Below, piece after piece: positions 36,027 through 45,241 of a stretch of DNA of 64,000 bases. The notes under the pieces were generated by a model. The model saw only the letters and a program-made list of their open reading frames with translations. It did not search any database and was not told where the DNA came from. Every line of letters starts with the position of its first letter. Within the stretch, counting starts at the first letter, position 1. The position numbers were made by a program, and so were the translations under genes. Source of the stretch: Alteribacter natronophilus (GTDB lineage: Bacteria > Bacillota > Bacilli > Bacillales > Salisediminibacteriaceae); contig NZ_VCRO01000006.1 in assembly GCF_006007885.1 (NCBI RefSeq), positions 178,460-242,459 on the forward strand, in the 5' to 3' direction.

Positions 36027-36752
36027 TTATTTTTTTGTGCGCAGAACAGTAAATGAAAAGAGATCAGAACGGAAGTAGTTGATTGAATAGAGGACCGGCC
36101 GGTTTTTCGTATCAAAATGCATCTGGCTCAGTACAAGAAGGCTCATATCGCCCGTACAGTTTAGAGCATCGGAAACTTCGGGAACGTAGCCCCGGGATTT
36201 TATTTTTGAGACGGCATAATCCACCTCAATGCCGGCTGCGTTTTCCAGATCGGAAAACAGCGATTCGTCGGAAAACTGATGATTTTTCCCGAAAAGAGAG
36301 GCGGGCAGTGTATCTTTGCAGTACACAACAGGATCGCCGTCTGCTGTGCGGATCCGTCTGATCGCCTTCACTTTTTCGCCCGATTTAAGCTTGAAGCGGG
36401 TACGCTCCTCCTCGCTCGCGTTCACCGTCTCCTGCGTATACATGCTGGTCCCCGGTTCCTTTCCGTTCTGTATGATCAGCTCCGATATACTGGAAAGCTC
36501 TTCGATTCCGCTCTCGATCAGTGCCTGGCCTCTCACATATGTACCCTTGCCGTGGACTCTTTTGACGATGTTCTCACTTTCAAGAATAACGAGAGCTTCC
36601 CTCAGGGTCGTGCGGCTGACACCGAGTTTTTTCGCAAGCTCCGGTTCGGACGGGAGCTTCATGTCGGGAGGAAGCACTCTCGTTTTCAAATCCATTTTCA
36701 GCTGGTTGACAACTTTCATATAAAGCAGTTCTTTTTCACTCGATACAGACAT
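36027..36752 (-). CDS. GntR family regulator with UTRA domain
   Basis: Transcription regulator. The N-terminal winged helix (about 10-72) includes KLPSEPELAKKLGVSRTTLREAL; the C-terminal UTRA domain (about 85-240) binds a small effector. The layout matches HutC/PhnF/NagR-type repressors. The second ATG (36752) is chosen because GGAGG directly abuts the first ATG and sits 6 bases before the second. It is the last gene of the phosphonate-type transport cluster, so it probably controls that cluster through GTTGT-N3-ACAAC palindromes near the phnD promoter. Confidence 0.87.
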   Translation of the reverse strand: MSVSSEKELLYMKVVNQLKMDLKTRVLPPDMKLPSEPELAKKLGVSRTTLREALVILESENIVKRVHGKGTYVRGQALIESGIEELSSISELIIQNGKEPGTSMYTQETVNASEEERTRFKLKSGEKVKAIRRIRTADGDPVVYCKDTLPASLFGKNHQFSDESLFSDLENAAGIEVDYAVSKIKSRGYVPEVSDALNCTGDMSLLVLSQMHFDTKNRPVLYSINYFRSDLFSFTVLRTKK

Positions 36753-36771
36753 TGCCATCCTCCACTCTCAT

Positions 36772-37572
36772 TCAGGGCTGAATAAAGTAATCTGAAATCA
36801 GTTTTTCATGAAGCCCCGGCCTTGCTGCAATAACGGAAGAAGGGGCAAACGGGAAAACAGCCTCGCCGCTCTTTGCAGTTACGGTCGCTCCTGCTTCCTC
36901 TAAAATGACCAGAGCCGCGCCGAAATCCCACGGGCCAAGTCCCATAGCGACTGAGGCATCCAGCCTGCCGCAGGCAACATGGGCCAGTTCCAGTGCCGCA
37001 GAACCCTGGCAGCGGACACCACGTACCGTGGTGGTAAGCCTTTGCATTTTTTCACAGTCCACATAATCATTCGGTGCCAGCCAAAGGGAATTCATTGCCA
37101 CAAGCGCTTCCTTCAGCGACACCTCCTTCAAACCCGGCATTTTTCTTTCATTCAGCCATGCCCCTTCTCCTTTAAGTGCATGGAACATTTCTTTTGCCAC
37201 CGGGTCGTAAATCACACCGGCCACCGGCGTCCCTTTATGAAAAACAGCGACAGAAACGGCAAAATTCCTTTTCTGGTGAACAAAATTCGTCGTCCCGTCA
37301 ACAGGATCGATCAGCCAGACGGTTTCCTGTTCGCATGTATAATCTTTCTGTCCGGAAACCGTCCCCTCTTCTCCAAGAATAAAGTGATCCGGATAGGTTT
37401 CTTTTATTTTTTCAGCGAAAAACTCTTCAACAGCTCTGTCCATTTCAGTTACCAGGTCTGCTGCCGATGTTTTATATTCCACTTTACGCTCGTTTTCCAG
37501 TGATGCGGTAAGCATCTTTCCTGCCTGCTCTGCCCAGTTACAGGCAGAACGGTATATCTCTGTCCTCTCCAT
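36772..37572 (-). CDS. Inositol monophosphatase family phosphatase
   Basis: 266 residues, Mg-dependent sugar-phosphatase fold. Metal-binding motifs are GEEG (near 68), DPVDGTTNF (near 90) and WDFGAA (near 217), typical of IMPase/SuhB. The phosphatase could act on inositol phosphate, another phosphorylated polyol, or a phosphoadenosine. It lies between the PhnCDE-type transporter and its GntR regulator, which suggests that it handles an imported organophosphate; this is inference. A hairpin upstream (37594-37637) may lower its expression. Confidence 0.88.
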   Translation of the reverse strand: MERTEIYRSACNWAEQAGKMLTASLENERKVEYKTSAADLVTEMDRAVEEFFAEKIKETYPDHFILGEEGTVSGQKDYTCEQETVWLIDPVDGTTNFVHQKRNFAVSVAVFHKGTPVAGVIYDPVAKEMFHALKGEGAWLNERKMPGLKEVSLKEALVAMNSLWLAPNDYVDCEKMQRLTTTVRGVRCQGSAALELAHVACGRLDASVAMGLGPWDFGAALVILEEAGATVTAKSGEAVFPFAPSSVIAARPGLHEKLISDYFIQP

Positions 37573-37593
37573 TTCCGCATCCCTCCCCCAAAA

Positions 37594-37637
37594 AAGTCAC
37601 AGAAAAGGTCCAGCCGCTTCAAAAAGCAGGCTGAACC
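37594..37637 (-). terminator. Hairpin between phnE and the phosphatase gene, possible attenuator
   Basis: GGTCCAGCC (37607-37615) pairs with GGCTGAACC (37629-37637, one mismatch). On the minus strand it is followed by TTTTCTGTGACTTTTTT, a partial U tract. The gene downstream starts only about 20 bases later. Confidence 0.5.
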
Positions 37638-37698
37638 CGTTCCGTTTCTGTATCCTTTTAGTCCAGCCAGATATTTAATTCAGGCACTGACTGACGGT

Positions 37699-38502
37699 TT
37701 AAACAAGTTTATTACGGATCTTACCACTGACAATATCAATAATTGTTACGAAGATGACTACAACATAGAGAATCATACCGACGTCTTCCCAGTTACGCTG
37801 CTGCGTAGCAAGAAGAAGCGGGAACCCGATTCCTCCGGCACCTACGATTCCGAGTACGGTTGAAGCACGAACGTCAATCTCAAAACGGTAAATCGCATAG
37901 GAACTGAACTCAGGCACTACCTGCGGAAGCACGCCGTACCACATAGCCTGAACGCGGTTACCCCCGCTCGCCTTGATCGCCTCAACCTTGGACATATCAA
38001 TCGTCTCAATCACTTCTGCGTAAAGTTTACCGAGCATTCCGATCGAGTTGATACTGATGGCAAGCACTCCGGCGTAAGGCCCGATCCCTACTGCTGCTAC
38101 AAAGATGATCGCAAAAATCAGTTCCGGAATTGCCCGGATGGCGTTAAGAATTCCTTTTCCGATGTATGACAGATTATTTCCCGTCATATTACGGGCTGCA
38201 AGGAATCCGACCGGTATTGCGAGAATAGCCGCAATGGAAAGTCCGGCATAGGCAATTGCGATCGTTTCAAGCATGTAGCCCACAAGCTCAGGGAAAGCCG
38301 CTCTTGTATCAGCGTCAAACAGAGGGGCAATAAAAATCCGCTGAAGCGTATGCCATGCAGATGATGCCGATGGGCGAACCTCGAATCCGGTTGTTGTGAG
38401 TGCTACAGTATAAAGCGCTGCCAGTACAGCCAGTGTTATTCCGAGTTTAATCTTAAGCTTCGTACGTTTCGGTTTTGGAGGGAATTTCACATCGTTACTC
38501 AT
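37699..38502 (-). CDS. phnE: Phosphonate-type ABC transporter permease, second copy
   Basis: 267 residues, about six membrane helices, BPD_transp_1 fold. The PhnE-type loop is EAIKASGGNRVQAMWYGVLPQV. It is paralogous to the preceding gene (38502-39317) and overlaps it by one base, so the pore is probably a heterodimer. In the phnCDEE arrangement the two permeases follow the ATPase as here. Substrate may be phosphonate, phosphite or another organophosphate. Confidence 0.9.
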   Translation of the reverse strand: MSNDVKFPPKPKRTKLKIKLGITLAVLAALYTVALTTTGFEVRPSASSAWHTLQRIFIAPLFDADTRAAFPELVGYMLETIAIAYAGLSIAAILAIPVGFLAARNMTGNNLSYIGKGILNAIRAIPELIFAIIFVAAVGIGPYAGVLAISINSIGMLGKLYAEVIETIDMSKVEAIKASGGNRVQAMWYGVLPQVVPEFSSYAIYRFEIDVRASTVLGIVGAGGIGFPLLLATQQRNWEDVGMILYVVVIFVTIIDIVSGKIRNKLV

Positions 38503-39317
38503 TAGTTCAGCCCCTCCCTTACCTTATTACTAACGTAATCAATAATTGTGATTGTGACAAATGTCAGGATAATAACAGTTGATACGTTCGCATAGTTGAA
38601 CATGTTCAGCTGCTGACGGAGAATCAGACCGATTCCCCCGGCACCTACGAAACCTAATACAACAGATGCTTTCACGTTAATTTCAAGGACGTAAAGAGCA
38701 TAAGAGGCGTACTGCTGCGCCACCTGTGGAACAACGCCGTAGGCAATAACCTGAATTACATTCCCTCCGGATGCCCGGATCGCTTCAAGCGGTCCGGAAT
38801 CGATCGTCTCGATAGTCTCACTCATGAGCTTTGCAAAGATCCCCAGTGAGAAGATCGTCAGGGCAAGCACCCCGGAAAGTGCTCCAAGACCAACTACCGC
38901 AACGAATAGAACTGCAAGGATAACCTCTGGTATCGTACGGAGAAGGTTAAGGAAAGCACGCATAAACTGATAGAAATATTTGTTCGTATTGATGTTCGCT
39001 GCACCAAGAACACAGAACGGAATCGCTATGATCGCTGCAAAAGTTGTACTGAGAAGAGCGATGTTCCATGTTTCAAGAAGGGCGGCTGATACCGTCCCCA
39101 CGTAGCTCCAGTTTGGCGGGATCAGATCATCAAATATAAAATCGAATATAATTGGAAATCCTTCTATAACACGGTTTGGAAAAGCATCTGTATAAAAGGC
39201 AGAGAGAACGTAAAGAGCAAGAACCAGGAAAATGCTGCTGGAAAGATACCATTTCAGCCCGGTTGGAGTTACTGGTATACGTCCTTTTCCTTTCTGCAGA
39301 TTTTTACCTGTTTCCAT
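38502..39317 (-). CDS. phnE: Phosphonate-type ABC transporter permease, first copy
   Basis: 271 residues with about six membrane helices and the PhnE loop EAIRASGGNVIQVIAYGVVPQVA. It overlaps the ATPase gene upstream and the second permease gene downstream by one base each (TAATG-type junctions), so translation is probably coupled. N-terminal segment is basic and cytoplasmic. Confidence 0.9.
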   Translation of the reverse strand: METGKNLQKGKGRIPVTPTGLKWYLSSSIFLVLALYVLSAFYTDAFPNRVIEGFPIIFDFIFDDLIPPNWSYVGTVSAALLETWNIALLSTTFAAIIAIPFCVLGAANINTNKYFYQFMRAFLNLLRTIPEVILAVLFVAVVGLGALSGVLALTIFSLGIFAKLMSETIETIDSGPLEAIRASGGNVIQVIAYGVVPQVAQQYASYALYVLEINVKASVVLGFVGAGGIGLILRQQLNMFNYANVSTVIILTFVTITIIDYVSNKVREGLN

Positions 39318-40090
39318 TAGTCCTCATCTCCTCCGAGCAGGTCATCTTCCTTAATCGGACGGCCGTAGATTTCCTCGAAGGTTTTATCGCTCACTTCGCT
39401 TACCGGACCGTCAAATACGACTTCTCCATCCCTTAAACCGATAATCCGGTCGGCGAACTCCTGCGCCATATCGATGAAGTGAAGGTTGACCAGAGTTGTA
39501 AGGTTGTCCTCACGGCTGATTCGTTTAAGGTCGGACATAACCTTGTGTGCTGTAGGAGGGTCAAGACTTGCTACCGGCTCATCAGCCAGAATAACTTTCG
39601 GTTTCTGTGTGAGAACGCGGGCGATACTGACACGCTGCTGCTGTCCTCCACTGAGCTGGTCGGCACGTGTATAGGCTTTTTCACCAATACCCACCCGGTT
39701 CAGGTTGGACATAGCGAGATTTACGTCATCCTGCGGAAACATCCCCAGAAGACTTCGCAGTGTCCCCATGTGCCCAAGTCGGCCGGACAGTGTGTTACGG
39801 AGAACGGACATCCGCTTAACGAGATTGTGCTGCTGGAAGATCATCCCTGTTTTTGTGCGGAGTTTCCGAAGGTTGTTTTCTTTGTATTTCAGAATGTTTT
39901 CATCATCGATGAGAAGTTCCCCTGACGTTGGTGTAACAAGACGGTTAATGCTGCGGATCAATGTTGATTTACCAGCACCTGACATACCGACTACAACAAC
40001 AAACTCCCCGTCGTTGATTTTCAGGTTAATATTTTTCAGCCCCTGATGACCGTTCGGATACGTTAAACTTACATCCTTAAACTCTAGCAT
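39317..40090 (-). CDS. phnC: Phosphonate-type ABC transporter ATP-binding protein
   Basis: 257 residues. Walker A GMSGAGKST, signature LSGGQQQRVSIA, Walker B VILADEPVASLDP, and the late motif NLHFIDMAQ with the switch histidine, all as in PhnC. The ATG at 40090 is chosen because AAGGAGAA lies upstream; the frame from 40165 lacks a site. About 420 bases with a strong hairpin separate it from phnD. Confidence 0.93.
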   Translation of the reverse strand: MLEFKDVSLTYPNGHQGLKNINLKINDGEFVVVVGMSGAGKSTLIRSINRLVTPTSGELLIDDENILKYKENNLRKLRTKTGMIFQQHNLVKRMSVLRNTLSGRLGHMGTLRSLLGMFPQDDVNLAMSNLNRVGIGEKAYTRADQLSGGQQQRVSIARVLTQKPKVILADEPVASLDPPTAHKVMSDLKRISREDNLTTLVNLHFIDMAQEFADRIIGLRDGEVVFDGPVSEVSDKTFEEIYGRPIKEDDLLGGDED

Positions 40091-40436
40091 GATTGCGTTC
40101 TCCTTCCCCTTTGTCACATAATTCAATATGAATGCAATGGTCCTGTTTCCGCTGTTTGCGTTCATTTATTATGAAATTCAATAGTTATGTACTATTGGAT
40201 GATCATTCATTTTAAAGAGGATTTGACAGATAGCTCTTGACACATAAGGCCCGGCTATGTTTAAATTGAGAATCCGATAAAATAACCGGAGTGAATATTT
40301 ATATCGAACCTACAAAGGTCTGACGTCAGTCCTCGTGGTGCAAAGTATAAAGAAACAGCGACCAGGAACACCGTGGCAATTATCCGTTTTGGCCGCATTT
40401 GATTTATAAGTTCACATATTTTTTATATTAATCAAT

Positions 40437-40485
40437 GAAACCTTGAGTCTTCTCCGAACGGTTTATGGAGAAGACTCCCGGTTTC
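40437..40485 (-). terminator. Long hairpin downstream of phnD, likely attenuator
   Basis: GAGTCTTCTCC pairs perfectly with GGAGAAGACTC (40445-40455, 40467-40477), and outer GAAACC/GGTTTC arms extend the stem to about 17 bp. No clear U tract follows, so it may set a high binding-protein to transporter ratio by processing or partial termination. The remainder of 40091-40436 holds no gene. Confidence 0.5.
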
Positions 40486-40509
40486 AACCAGTTTTATTCT
40501 CAGTCTTTA

Positions 40510-41481
40510 TTATTCAGAAAGCTCGTCTTCGAACTCAGCGAATACTTCACGTACGATATCGTAGTCTTCTGTAGCAGCTTCCGCGATACCAGTCCAGTTG
40601 TAGATTTCGTCAAGCACTTCAAGCATTTCCTCATCATCCGAGAAGCTCAGGAAAGCAGCTTTGATGTCTTCTTTCCACTGTTCAGGCAGTTCGCTTCTTA
40701 CAGAGATTGTATCGTTTGGAATTGGATCTGTGTACCCGAGAACACGAAGGTCATCGTATACATCAGGGAACTCGTCCGCAAGATTGTCACGTGCATCATC
40801 AAATGTTGTAGCGAAGTCAGCAGCACCGTCATAAAGCGCAATCAGTGCGTTGTCGTGTCCACCTGTAGTCACACGGTTAAAGTGGGCGTCAAGGTCCTCA
40901 ACTCCAAATTCTTTCTGCTGGGATGCAGGGAAAAGGAAGCCGGAAGTGGACAGGTCATCTGCATATGCCCATGTAAGACCTTCTTCGTTTGCAAGATCTT
41001 CTACTGTTTCAAGGTGAGAATCAGCCGGCACAGTGTACTGTGCTTTGTAAGAAGTTTCTCCGTGACGCTCGGCCTTCAGGATTACCTCTGCTCCGGCGCG
41101 ATCTTCGGCCTGAACAAATCCAAACGGAGGAAGGAAACCGATGTCAACCTGCTGCGTTCTCATTGCTTCAATAAGTCCTACATAGTCAACCATAACTGAA
41201 GCTTCAACATCAACGCCGAGCTCCTCGGAAAGGCGGTCTGCAAGGGGCTGAGCTGTGTCAGCAATTTCGCCTGCATCCTGGGACGGTACGAAGCCCATGA
41301 TCAGTTCGTCGATGTCATCGGCTGCTTCTTCATCGCCATTTTCCTCAGCAGTGTCTTCTCCGTTGCCGTCGTCAGTTCCGTTGTCGGCACCGCCTTCAGC
41401 ATCGTCACCTTCGCCGCACGCTGTAAGCGCTGTAGCAACTGCAAGACCAAGTGTTACAGAAAGAAATTTCTTCTTAAACAA
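40510..41481 (-). CDS. phnD: Phosphonate-type ABC transporter substrate-binding lipoprotein
   Basis: 323 residues. Signal peptide with lipobox LTAC (about residue 20), then a very acidic linker of about 40 residues, then the PhnD-type periplasmic-binding fold (MGFVPSQDAGE, VGLIEAMRTQQVDIGFLPPFG, and RVTTGGHDNALIALYDGAADFA). The TTG at 41481 has GGGGGG 7 bases upstream. It is the first gene of the cluster, with a good SigA promoter upstream. The ligand cannot be fixed between phosphonate, phosphite and other phosphorus compounds. Confidence 0.92.
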   Translation of the reverse strand: MFKKKFLSVTLGLAVATALTACGEGDDAEGGADNGTDDGNGEDTAEENGDEEAADDIDELIMGFVPSQDAGEIADTAQPLADRLSEELGVDVEASVMVDYVGLIEAMRTQQVDIGFLPPFGFVQAEDRAGAEVILKAERHGETSYKAQYTVPADSHLETVEDLANEEGLTWAYADDLSTSGFLFPASQQKEFGVEDLDAHFNRVTTGGHDNALIALYDGAADFATTFDDARDNLADEFPDVYDDLRVLGYTDPIPNDTISVRSELPEQWKEDIKAAFLSFSDDEEMLEVLDEIYNWTGIAEAATEDYDIVREVFAEFEDELSE

Positions 41482-41558
41482 GGTAATTCCCCCCAAATAT
41501 GTGTTTTACTATTCAAGCCCTCGACTCCAACCCTCAATATGTAGACATAAAGAATCAG

Positions 41559-41569
41559 TTGTCTAACAA
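41559..41569. promoter_or_regulatory. Operator-like palindrome, site 1
   Basis: GTTGTCTAACAAC (41558-41570), a perfect GTTGT-N3-ACAAC, just downstream of the phnD -10. Suited to repression by the GntR/UTRA protein at 36027-36752. Confidence 0.6.
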
Positions 41570-41583
41570 CTTGAACGATTCCT

Positions 41584-41612
41584 AGTATACAATTATGTCG
41601 ATTCGTTGTCTA
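41584..41612 (-). promoter_or_regulatory. SigA promoter of the phn cluster
   Basis: On the minus strand TAGACA (41607-41612), 17 bases, TATACT (41584-41589). The -35 overlaps an imperfect operator TTGTCTACGCAA (41606-41617). It lies about 100 bases upstream of the phnD start. Confidence 0.7.
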
Positions 41613-41731
41613 CGCAATTTACAAATAATTAATATATTGTGTCACAATTCATCATACTTAGTAGAATAAAACCCTTATTTTACAATAGTTCCTCTCATAG
41701 TCTTTCATATTTTGTAAATAGATTATTAAGG

Positions 41732-41742
41732 TTGTAAGACAA
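41732..41742. promoter_or_regulatory. Operator-like palindrome, site 3
   Basis: GTTGTAAGACAAC (41731-41743), same arms as site 1, about 120 bases upstream of the phnD promoter. Confidence 0.5.
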
Positions 41743-41753
41743 CCCCTCAGCAG

Positions 41754-41790
41754 AAAAAAGCCCCTTTACCGCGTAAAAGGGCCTGTTTTT
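41754..41790. terminator. Bidirectional terminator between phn and yhbH
   Basis: CCCTTTAC/GTAAAAGGG hairpin with A and T tracts on both sides. It can end yhbH transcripts from the minus strand. Confidence 0.7.
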
Positions 41791-41875
41791 TCTCTATAGC
41801 TTTGATCACCTGGAATATGGAAATGAAAAAAGACCGGATTTTTTGACAGCGCTTTCAGTATGCAGCCTGTTCAGG

Positions 41876-41886
41876 TTGTCCGACAA
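41876..41886. promoter_or_regulatory. Operator-like palindrome, site 4
   Basis: GTTGTCCGACAAC (41875-41887), same 5-base arms as sites 1 and 3, about 265 bases upstream of the phnD promoter. Confidence 0.45.
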
Positions 41887-41952
41887 CAGAATACAAAGGT
41901 GCAGCCGCCCCTCACAATCGGGTTCCCCCGACCGTAGAAGCGGCAGCTTTCC

Positions 41953-43116
41953 CTATTGAAGAACTTCCTCCTCTTTTCTGAAGAACCATTTCAAAGACTG
42001 GTACACATCGGCTTTCTCCCTCAGGATATAGTGACGGAAGCGATCGTCCCGGATATTTTTATAGGCGCTCATCAGTGTTGACGGACGGTTATACTGATTG
42101 ACCTCGCCGTAGCCGAACATACTGGAGAGCTCCATCAGCTCCTTTACGAGCTTCAGGCACCGCTGATTATCTGATGTCAGGTTATCGCCGTCGGAAAAAT
42201 GAAAAGGATAAATGTTATAACGTTCGGGTGAATACTTGCCGTCGATCAGTTCAAGTGCCTTTCTGTATGCAGAGGAACAGATGGTACCGCCGCTCTCTCC
42301 TTTCATGAAGAAGTCATCTTCGGATACAACTTTTGCCTCGGTATGATGGGCGATGAATTCAATATCAACCGTTTCATATTTTGTTCTGAGAAAACGGGTC
42401 ATCCAGAAGAAAAAGCTTCTGGCCATATACTTTTCCCAGCGACCCATACTGCCGCTTGTGTCCATCATTGCCAGAACAACGGCTTTGGATTCGGGTTTTA
42501 CTTTCTCATTCCAAGTCTTAAAACGCAGATCATCGTTGTAGATTGGCATAATACTCCGCTTCCCGCTCATGGCGTTCCGCTTGATTGCCTGGATAATTGT
42601 CCGTCGCTTATCGATGTTACCCATAAGACCTTTCTTACGGATATCATTGAAATCAATATCCTCAATGACAATATTGTCTTCTTCCTTCTGCTGCAGGTTC
42701 GGAAGCTCAAGCTCCTTAAATAAAAGCTCCTCCAGTTCGGAAATCGCAACCTCCGCCTCGTAATAGTCCTCACCGGCCTGGTCCCCGGCGCCTTCACCTT
42801 TTCCGGCCCCCTGCTGCGGAGAACCGTCTCTTGCTACCACATCACCGACTTCACTGTCACCGTCTCCCTGGCCCACATGTTTGTTTTTGTCATAATTGTA
42901 GCGGATTTTATATTCATCAAGAGATCTGATTGGAATCTTTATGACATCCCGGCCGTTTGACATAACAATGCTTTCCTCGCTCACCAGATCAGGGAGGTTT
43001 TTATTAATCGCTTCCTGGACTTTTTCCTGGTGACGCTGCTGATCCTGATAGCCTTTTCGGTGGAGGGACCAATTATCCTGAGAGACAACATAGTTTTTAC
43101 CGACATTACTTTTCAT
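41953..43116 (-). CDS. yhbH: Sporulation protein YhbH (DUF444, VWA-like)
   Basis: 387 residues. Recognised as the YhbH/YeaH family: N-terminal [21 protein letters not shown], a basic and disordered middle with Gly-rich stretch, then a VWA-type metal-binding motif DTSGSMG and [13 protein letters not shown]. In B. subtilis it is expressed in the mother cell and partners with PrkA; the E. coli homologue works with YeaG. The prkA gene lies 4 kb away (47033-48928) rather than adjacent, and SpoVR is not in the window. ATG start. Confidence 0.93.
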   Translation of the reverse strand: MKSNVGKNYVVSQDNWSLHRKGYQDQQRHQEKVQEAINKNLPDLVSEESIVMSNGRDVIKIPIRSLDEYKIRYNYDKNKHVGQGDGDSEVGDVVARDGSPQQGAGKGEGAGDQAGEDYYEAEVAISELEELLFKELELPNLQQKEEDNIVIEDIDFNDIRKKGLMGNIDKRRTIIQAIKRNAMSGKRSIMPIYNDDLRFKTWNEKVKPESKAVVLAMMDTSGSMGRWEKYMARSFFFWMTRFLRTKYETVDIEFIAHHTEAKVVSEDDFFMKGESGGTICSSAYRKALELIDGKYSPERYNIYPFHFSDGDNLTSDNQRCLKLVKELMELSSMFGYGEVNQYNRPSTLMSAYKNIRDDRFRHYILREKADVYQSLKWFFRKEEEVLQ

Positions 43117-43451
43117 TGTCTTACTCCCTCCTTCATTTCAGTGTTAAACATCTTTTCCATCGTCACTCAAGTAACGGAAATAATCAGGCTCTTTCACTAA
43201 GCTGAGTCATCCGGCTCATCTGTATGAAGGGCTCACCGGCCCTTTACCACTGTCACTCTTTCCGTTGCTTTGGTTCAGTCTGCTTTATTAACAGGAATCA
43301 ATTCGACGCAGTCGTACAAAAATCTTATCGGACAGGCACAATATTCTGCTCATGCACATACATATAAGAGTGACGACATCCCGTGAACTGTCAACCGTCT
43401 GCCGACACGCCATCCATTTTGGATAGCTTACTTTATCCTATGCAGAAGGCT
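43117..43451. other. Gene-free stretch upstream of yhbH
   Basis: No gene, repeat or clear structure seen. It should contain the yhbH promoter, which I could not identify with confidence. Confidence 0.5.
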
Positions 43452-43453
43452 CG

Positions 43454-43639
43454 TGTAGTTGACAAAAAAATCTGATAAATATACAAGTCCCTACATCTCC
43501 TTGCACCCCCTTTGGGTCGGACAGGCCTTTCACCGGACAGGCTTATGTTCCGGAAGCTTTTCTGCAGGCGTAAAAAAGCTGTAATGCCTGTGGCAACTGG
43601 GATTTTACTGAACCAGGAAAATAAAACTGGTTCTTTTTT
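43454..43639 (+). ncRNA. Possible leader RNA or small RNA ahead of the BCCT gene
   Basis: A promoter-like TTGACA (43459-43464) with TATACA about 15 bases later is followed by about 150 bases of paired structure: two CGGACAGGC copies, a CCGGA/TCCGG stem, a CAGGCGT/ATGCCTG stem, and a GAACCAG/CTGGTTC terminator with six Ts (43610-43639). The BCCT gene starts 76 bases later. It does not match a riboswitch class I know. It could be an attenuated leader or a separate small RNA. Confidence 0.4.
43610..43639 (+). terminator. Intrinsic terminator in the BCCT leader
   Basis: GAACCAG (43610-43616) pairs with CTGGTTC (43627-43633), 10-nt loop, followed by TTTTTT (43634-43639). No protein gene ends upstream on this strand. 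Confidence 0.75.
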
Positions 43640-43714
43640 CATATTTAGTCATGTTTTTAACGTAATTAAGGGAAGATAACGTAACAACCTTCGTTACTAA
43701 GGAGAGGATTGAAC

Positions 43715-45217
43715 GTGAACAAAGTCACACCTGTTTTCTGGGGAGCATTGGGAATTCTTATCTTTATCGTATTATTCGGGGTTTTGGCTCCCGGCACACT
43801 AGAGCAGCTTACCGGCGAGATCAGGGGAGTCATAACCGAGACTATGGGCTGGTATTATCTTCTGATCGTTTCCGGATTCGTCCTGGTATGCCTGTTTTTT
43901 GTTGTTACACCTTACGGAAAAATCAAGCTTGGAAAACCTGAAGACAAACCGGATTACAACTATGCCACATGGTTTGCCATGCTGTTCAGCGCCGGGATGG
44001 GGATCGGCCTCGTATTCTGGGGAGCAGCTGAACCGATCTCGCACTCAATGATCAGTTCACCTACAACCGTACCCGGGACCGACCAGGCAATCAGTGATGC
44101 GATGCGTTTTACTTATTTTCACTGGGGGGTACATGCCTGGGGAATTTATGCGATTGTCGCTTTAATTCTTGCGTATTTTAAATTCCGGAGAGGTGCACCG
44201 GGGCTGATCAGCGGTACACTGACGCCGATCCTCGGTAAATACGCAGAAGGCACTGCCGGTAAAATTGTTGATATCACTGCCGTTACAGCTACCGTCATCG
44301 GTGTAGCCAGTACCCTCGGTTTCGGTGCCGTTCAGATTAACGGCGGGCTCGATTATCTGCTCGCTGTCGGCAACAGTTTCTGGGTACAGTTTATGATCAT
44401 CGCCGTTGTTACCGTGCTGTTTATGATTTCAGCATATACAGGGCTTAACCGCGGCATTAAATATCTCAGTAATGTAAATATGATTCTGGCTGCGGTACTG
44501 TTTCTGTTTATCCTCATTGCAGGACCAACGCTTTACGCGTTTAACGTTTTTACGAACACACTGGGAACGTACCTTCAGACGCTTCCAACCATGAGCTTCC
44601 GCCTTGCGCCTAACGATCCCGAGGCCCGGGAGTGGATCGATGGCTGGACAATATTCTTCTGGGCGTGGTGGATTGCCTGGGCGCCGTTTGTAGGTTCATT
44701 TATTGCCAGGGTTTCAAAAGGCCGGACGCTTCGTGAATTTGTCCTCGGTGTTTTGTTGGTACCATGCCTTGTCGGTTTTGCCTGGTTCTCGGCTTTCGGA
44801 GGTACCGCAATCACGCTTGAAACAAACGGCATTATTGCGATTTCCGAACTGGCAACCGAAGAAGCGCTGTTCGGGGTATTCGAACAGTATGCGCCGATCG
44901 GGACGATCATGTCGTACGTGGCAATCGTGCTGATTGGCACATTCTTTATCACAAGTGCCGACTCCGGGACATTTATTCTCGGTATGCAGACGACCGGCGG
45001 ACATCTGAACCCGTCAAGGGTCATTAAACTCGTCTGGGGAATCATGCTGTCTGCTACATCCCTGATTCTTCTGTATACAGGTGGCCTTCAGGCTCTGGAA
45101 AATGCCCTGATTATCGCAGCACTGCCGTTTTCCATTATCATGATTCTCATGATCTTCTCCATGATGAAAGCACTCAGGCAGGAAAGAAAATCGGACCGCA
45201 GTAAACAGCAGGCGTAG
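43715..45217 (+). CDS. opuD: BCCT family glycine betaine/choline transporter
   Basis: About 500 residues, 12 membrane helices. Sodium-coupled uptake of betaine-type solutes. Family marks: GMGIGLVFWGAAEP, FHWGVHAWGIYA, and the signature WWIAWAPFVGSFIARVSKGRT. GTG at 43715 is chosen because GGAGAGG lies 7 bases upstream; TTG at 43709 is possible. The C-terminal tail is short. With the OpuC operon at 1.9-6.2 kb this gives two independent osmolyte uptake routes. Substrate may be betaine, choline or ectoine. Confidence 0.93.
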   Translation: MNKVTPVFWGALGILIFIVLFGVLAPGTLEQLTGEIRGVITETMGWYYLLIVSGFVLVCLFFVVTPYGKIKLGKPEDKPDYNYATWFAMLFSAGMGIGLVFWGAAEPISHSMISSPTTVPGTDQAISDAMRFTYFHWGVHAWGIYAIVALILAYFKFRRGAPGLISGTLTPILGKYAEGTAGKIVDITAVTATVIGVASTLGFGAVQINGGLDYLLAVGNSFWVQFMIIAVVTVLFMISAYTGLNRGIKYLSNVNMILAAVLFLFILIAGPTLYAFNVFTNTLGTYLQTLPTMSFRLAPNDPEAREWIDGWTIFFWAWWIAWAPFVGSFIARVSKGRTLREFVLGVLLVPCLVGFAWFSAFGGTAITLETNGIIAISELATEEALFGVFEQYAPIGTIMSYVAIVLIGTFFITSADSGTFILGMQTTGGHLNPSRVIKLVWGIMLSATSLILLYTGGLQALENALIIAALPFSIIMILMIFSMMKALRQERKSDRSKQQA

Positions 45218-45241
45218 CAACTGTAATTATTATGTACGGAA

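Noticed and set aside
43480-43640. SAM, T-box, ydaO or glycine riboswitch upstream of the BCCT gene
   Set aside because: I compared the conserved cores I know and found no match, so only an unclassified leader is reported.
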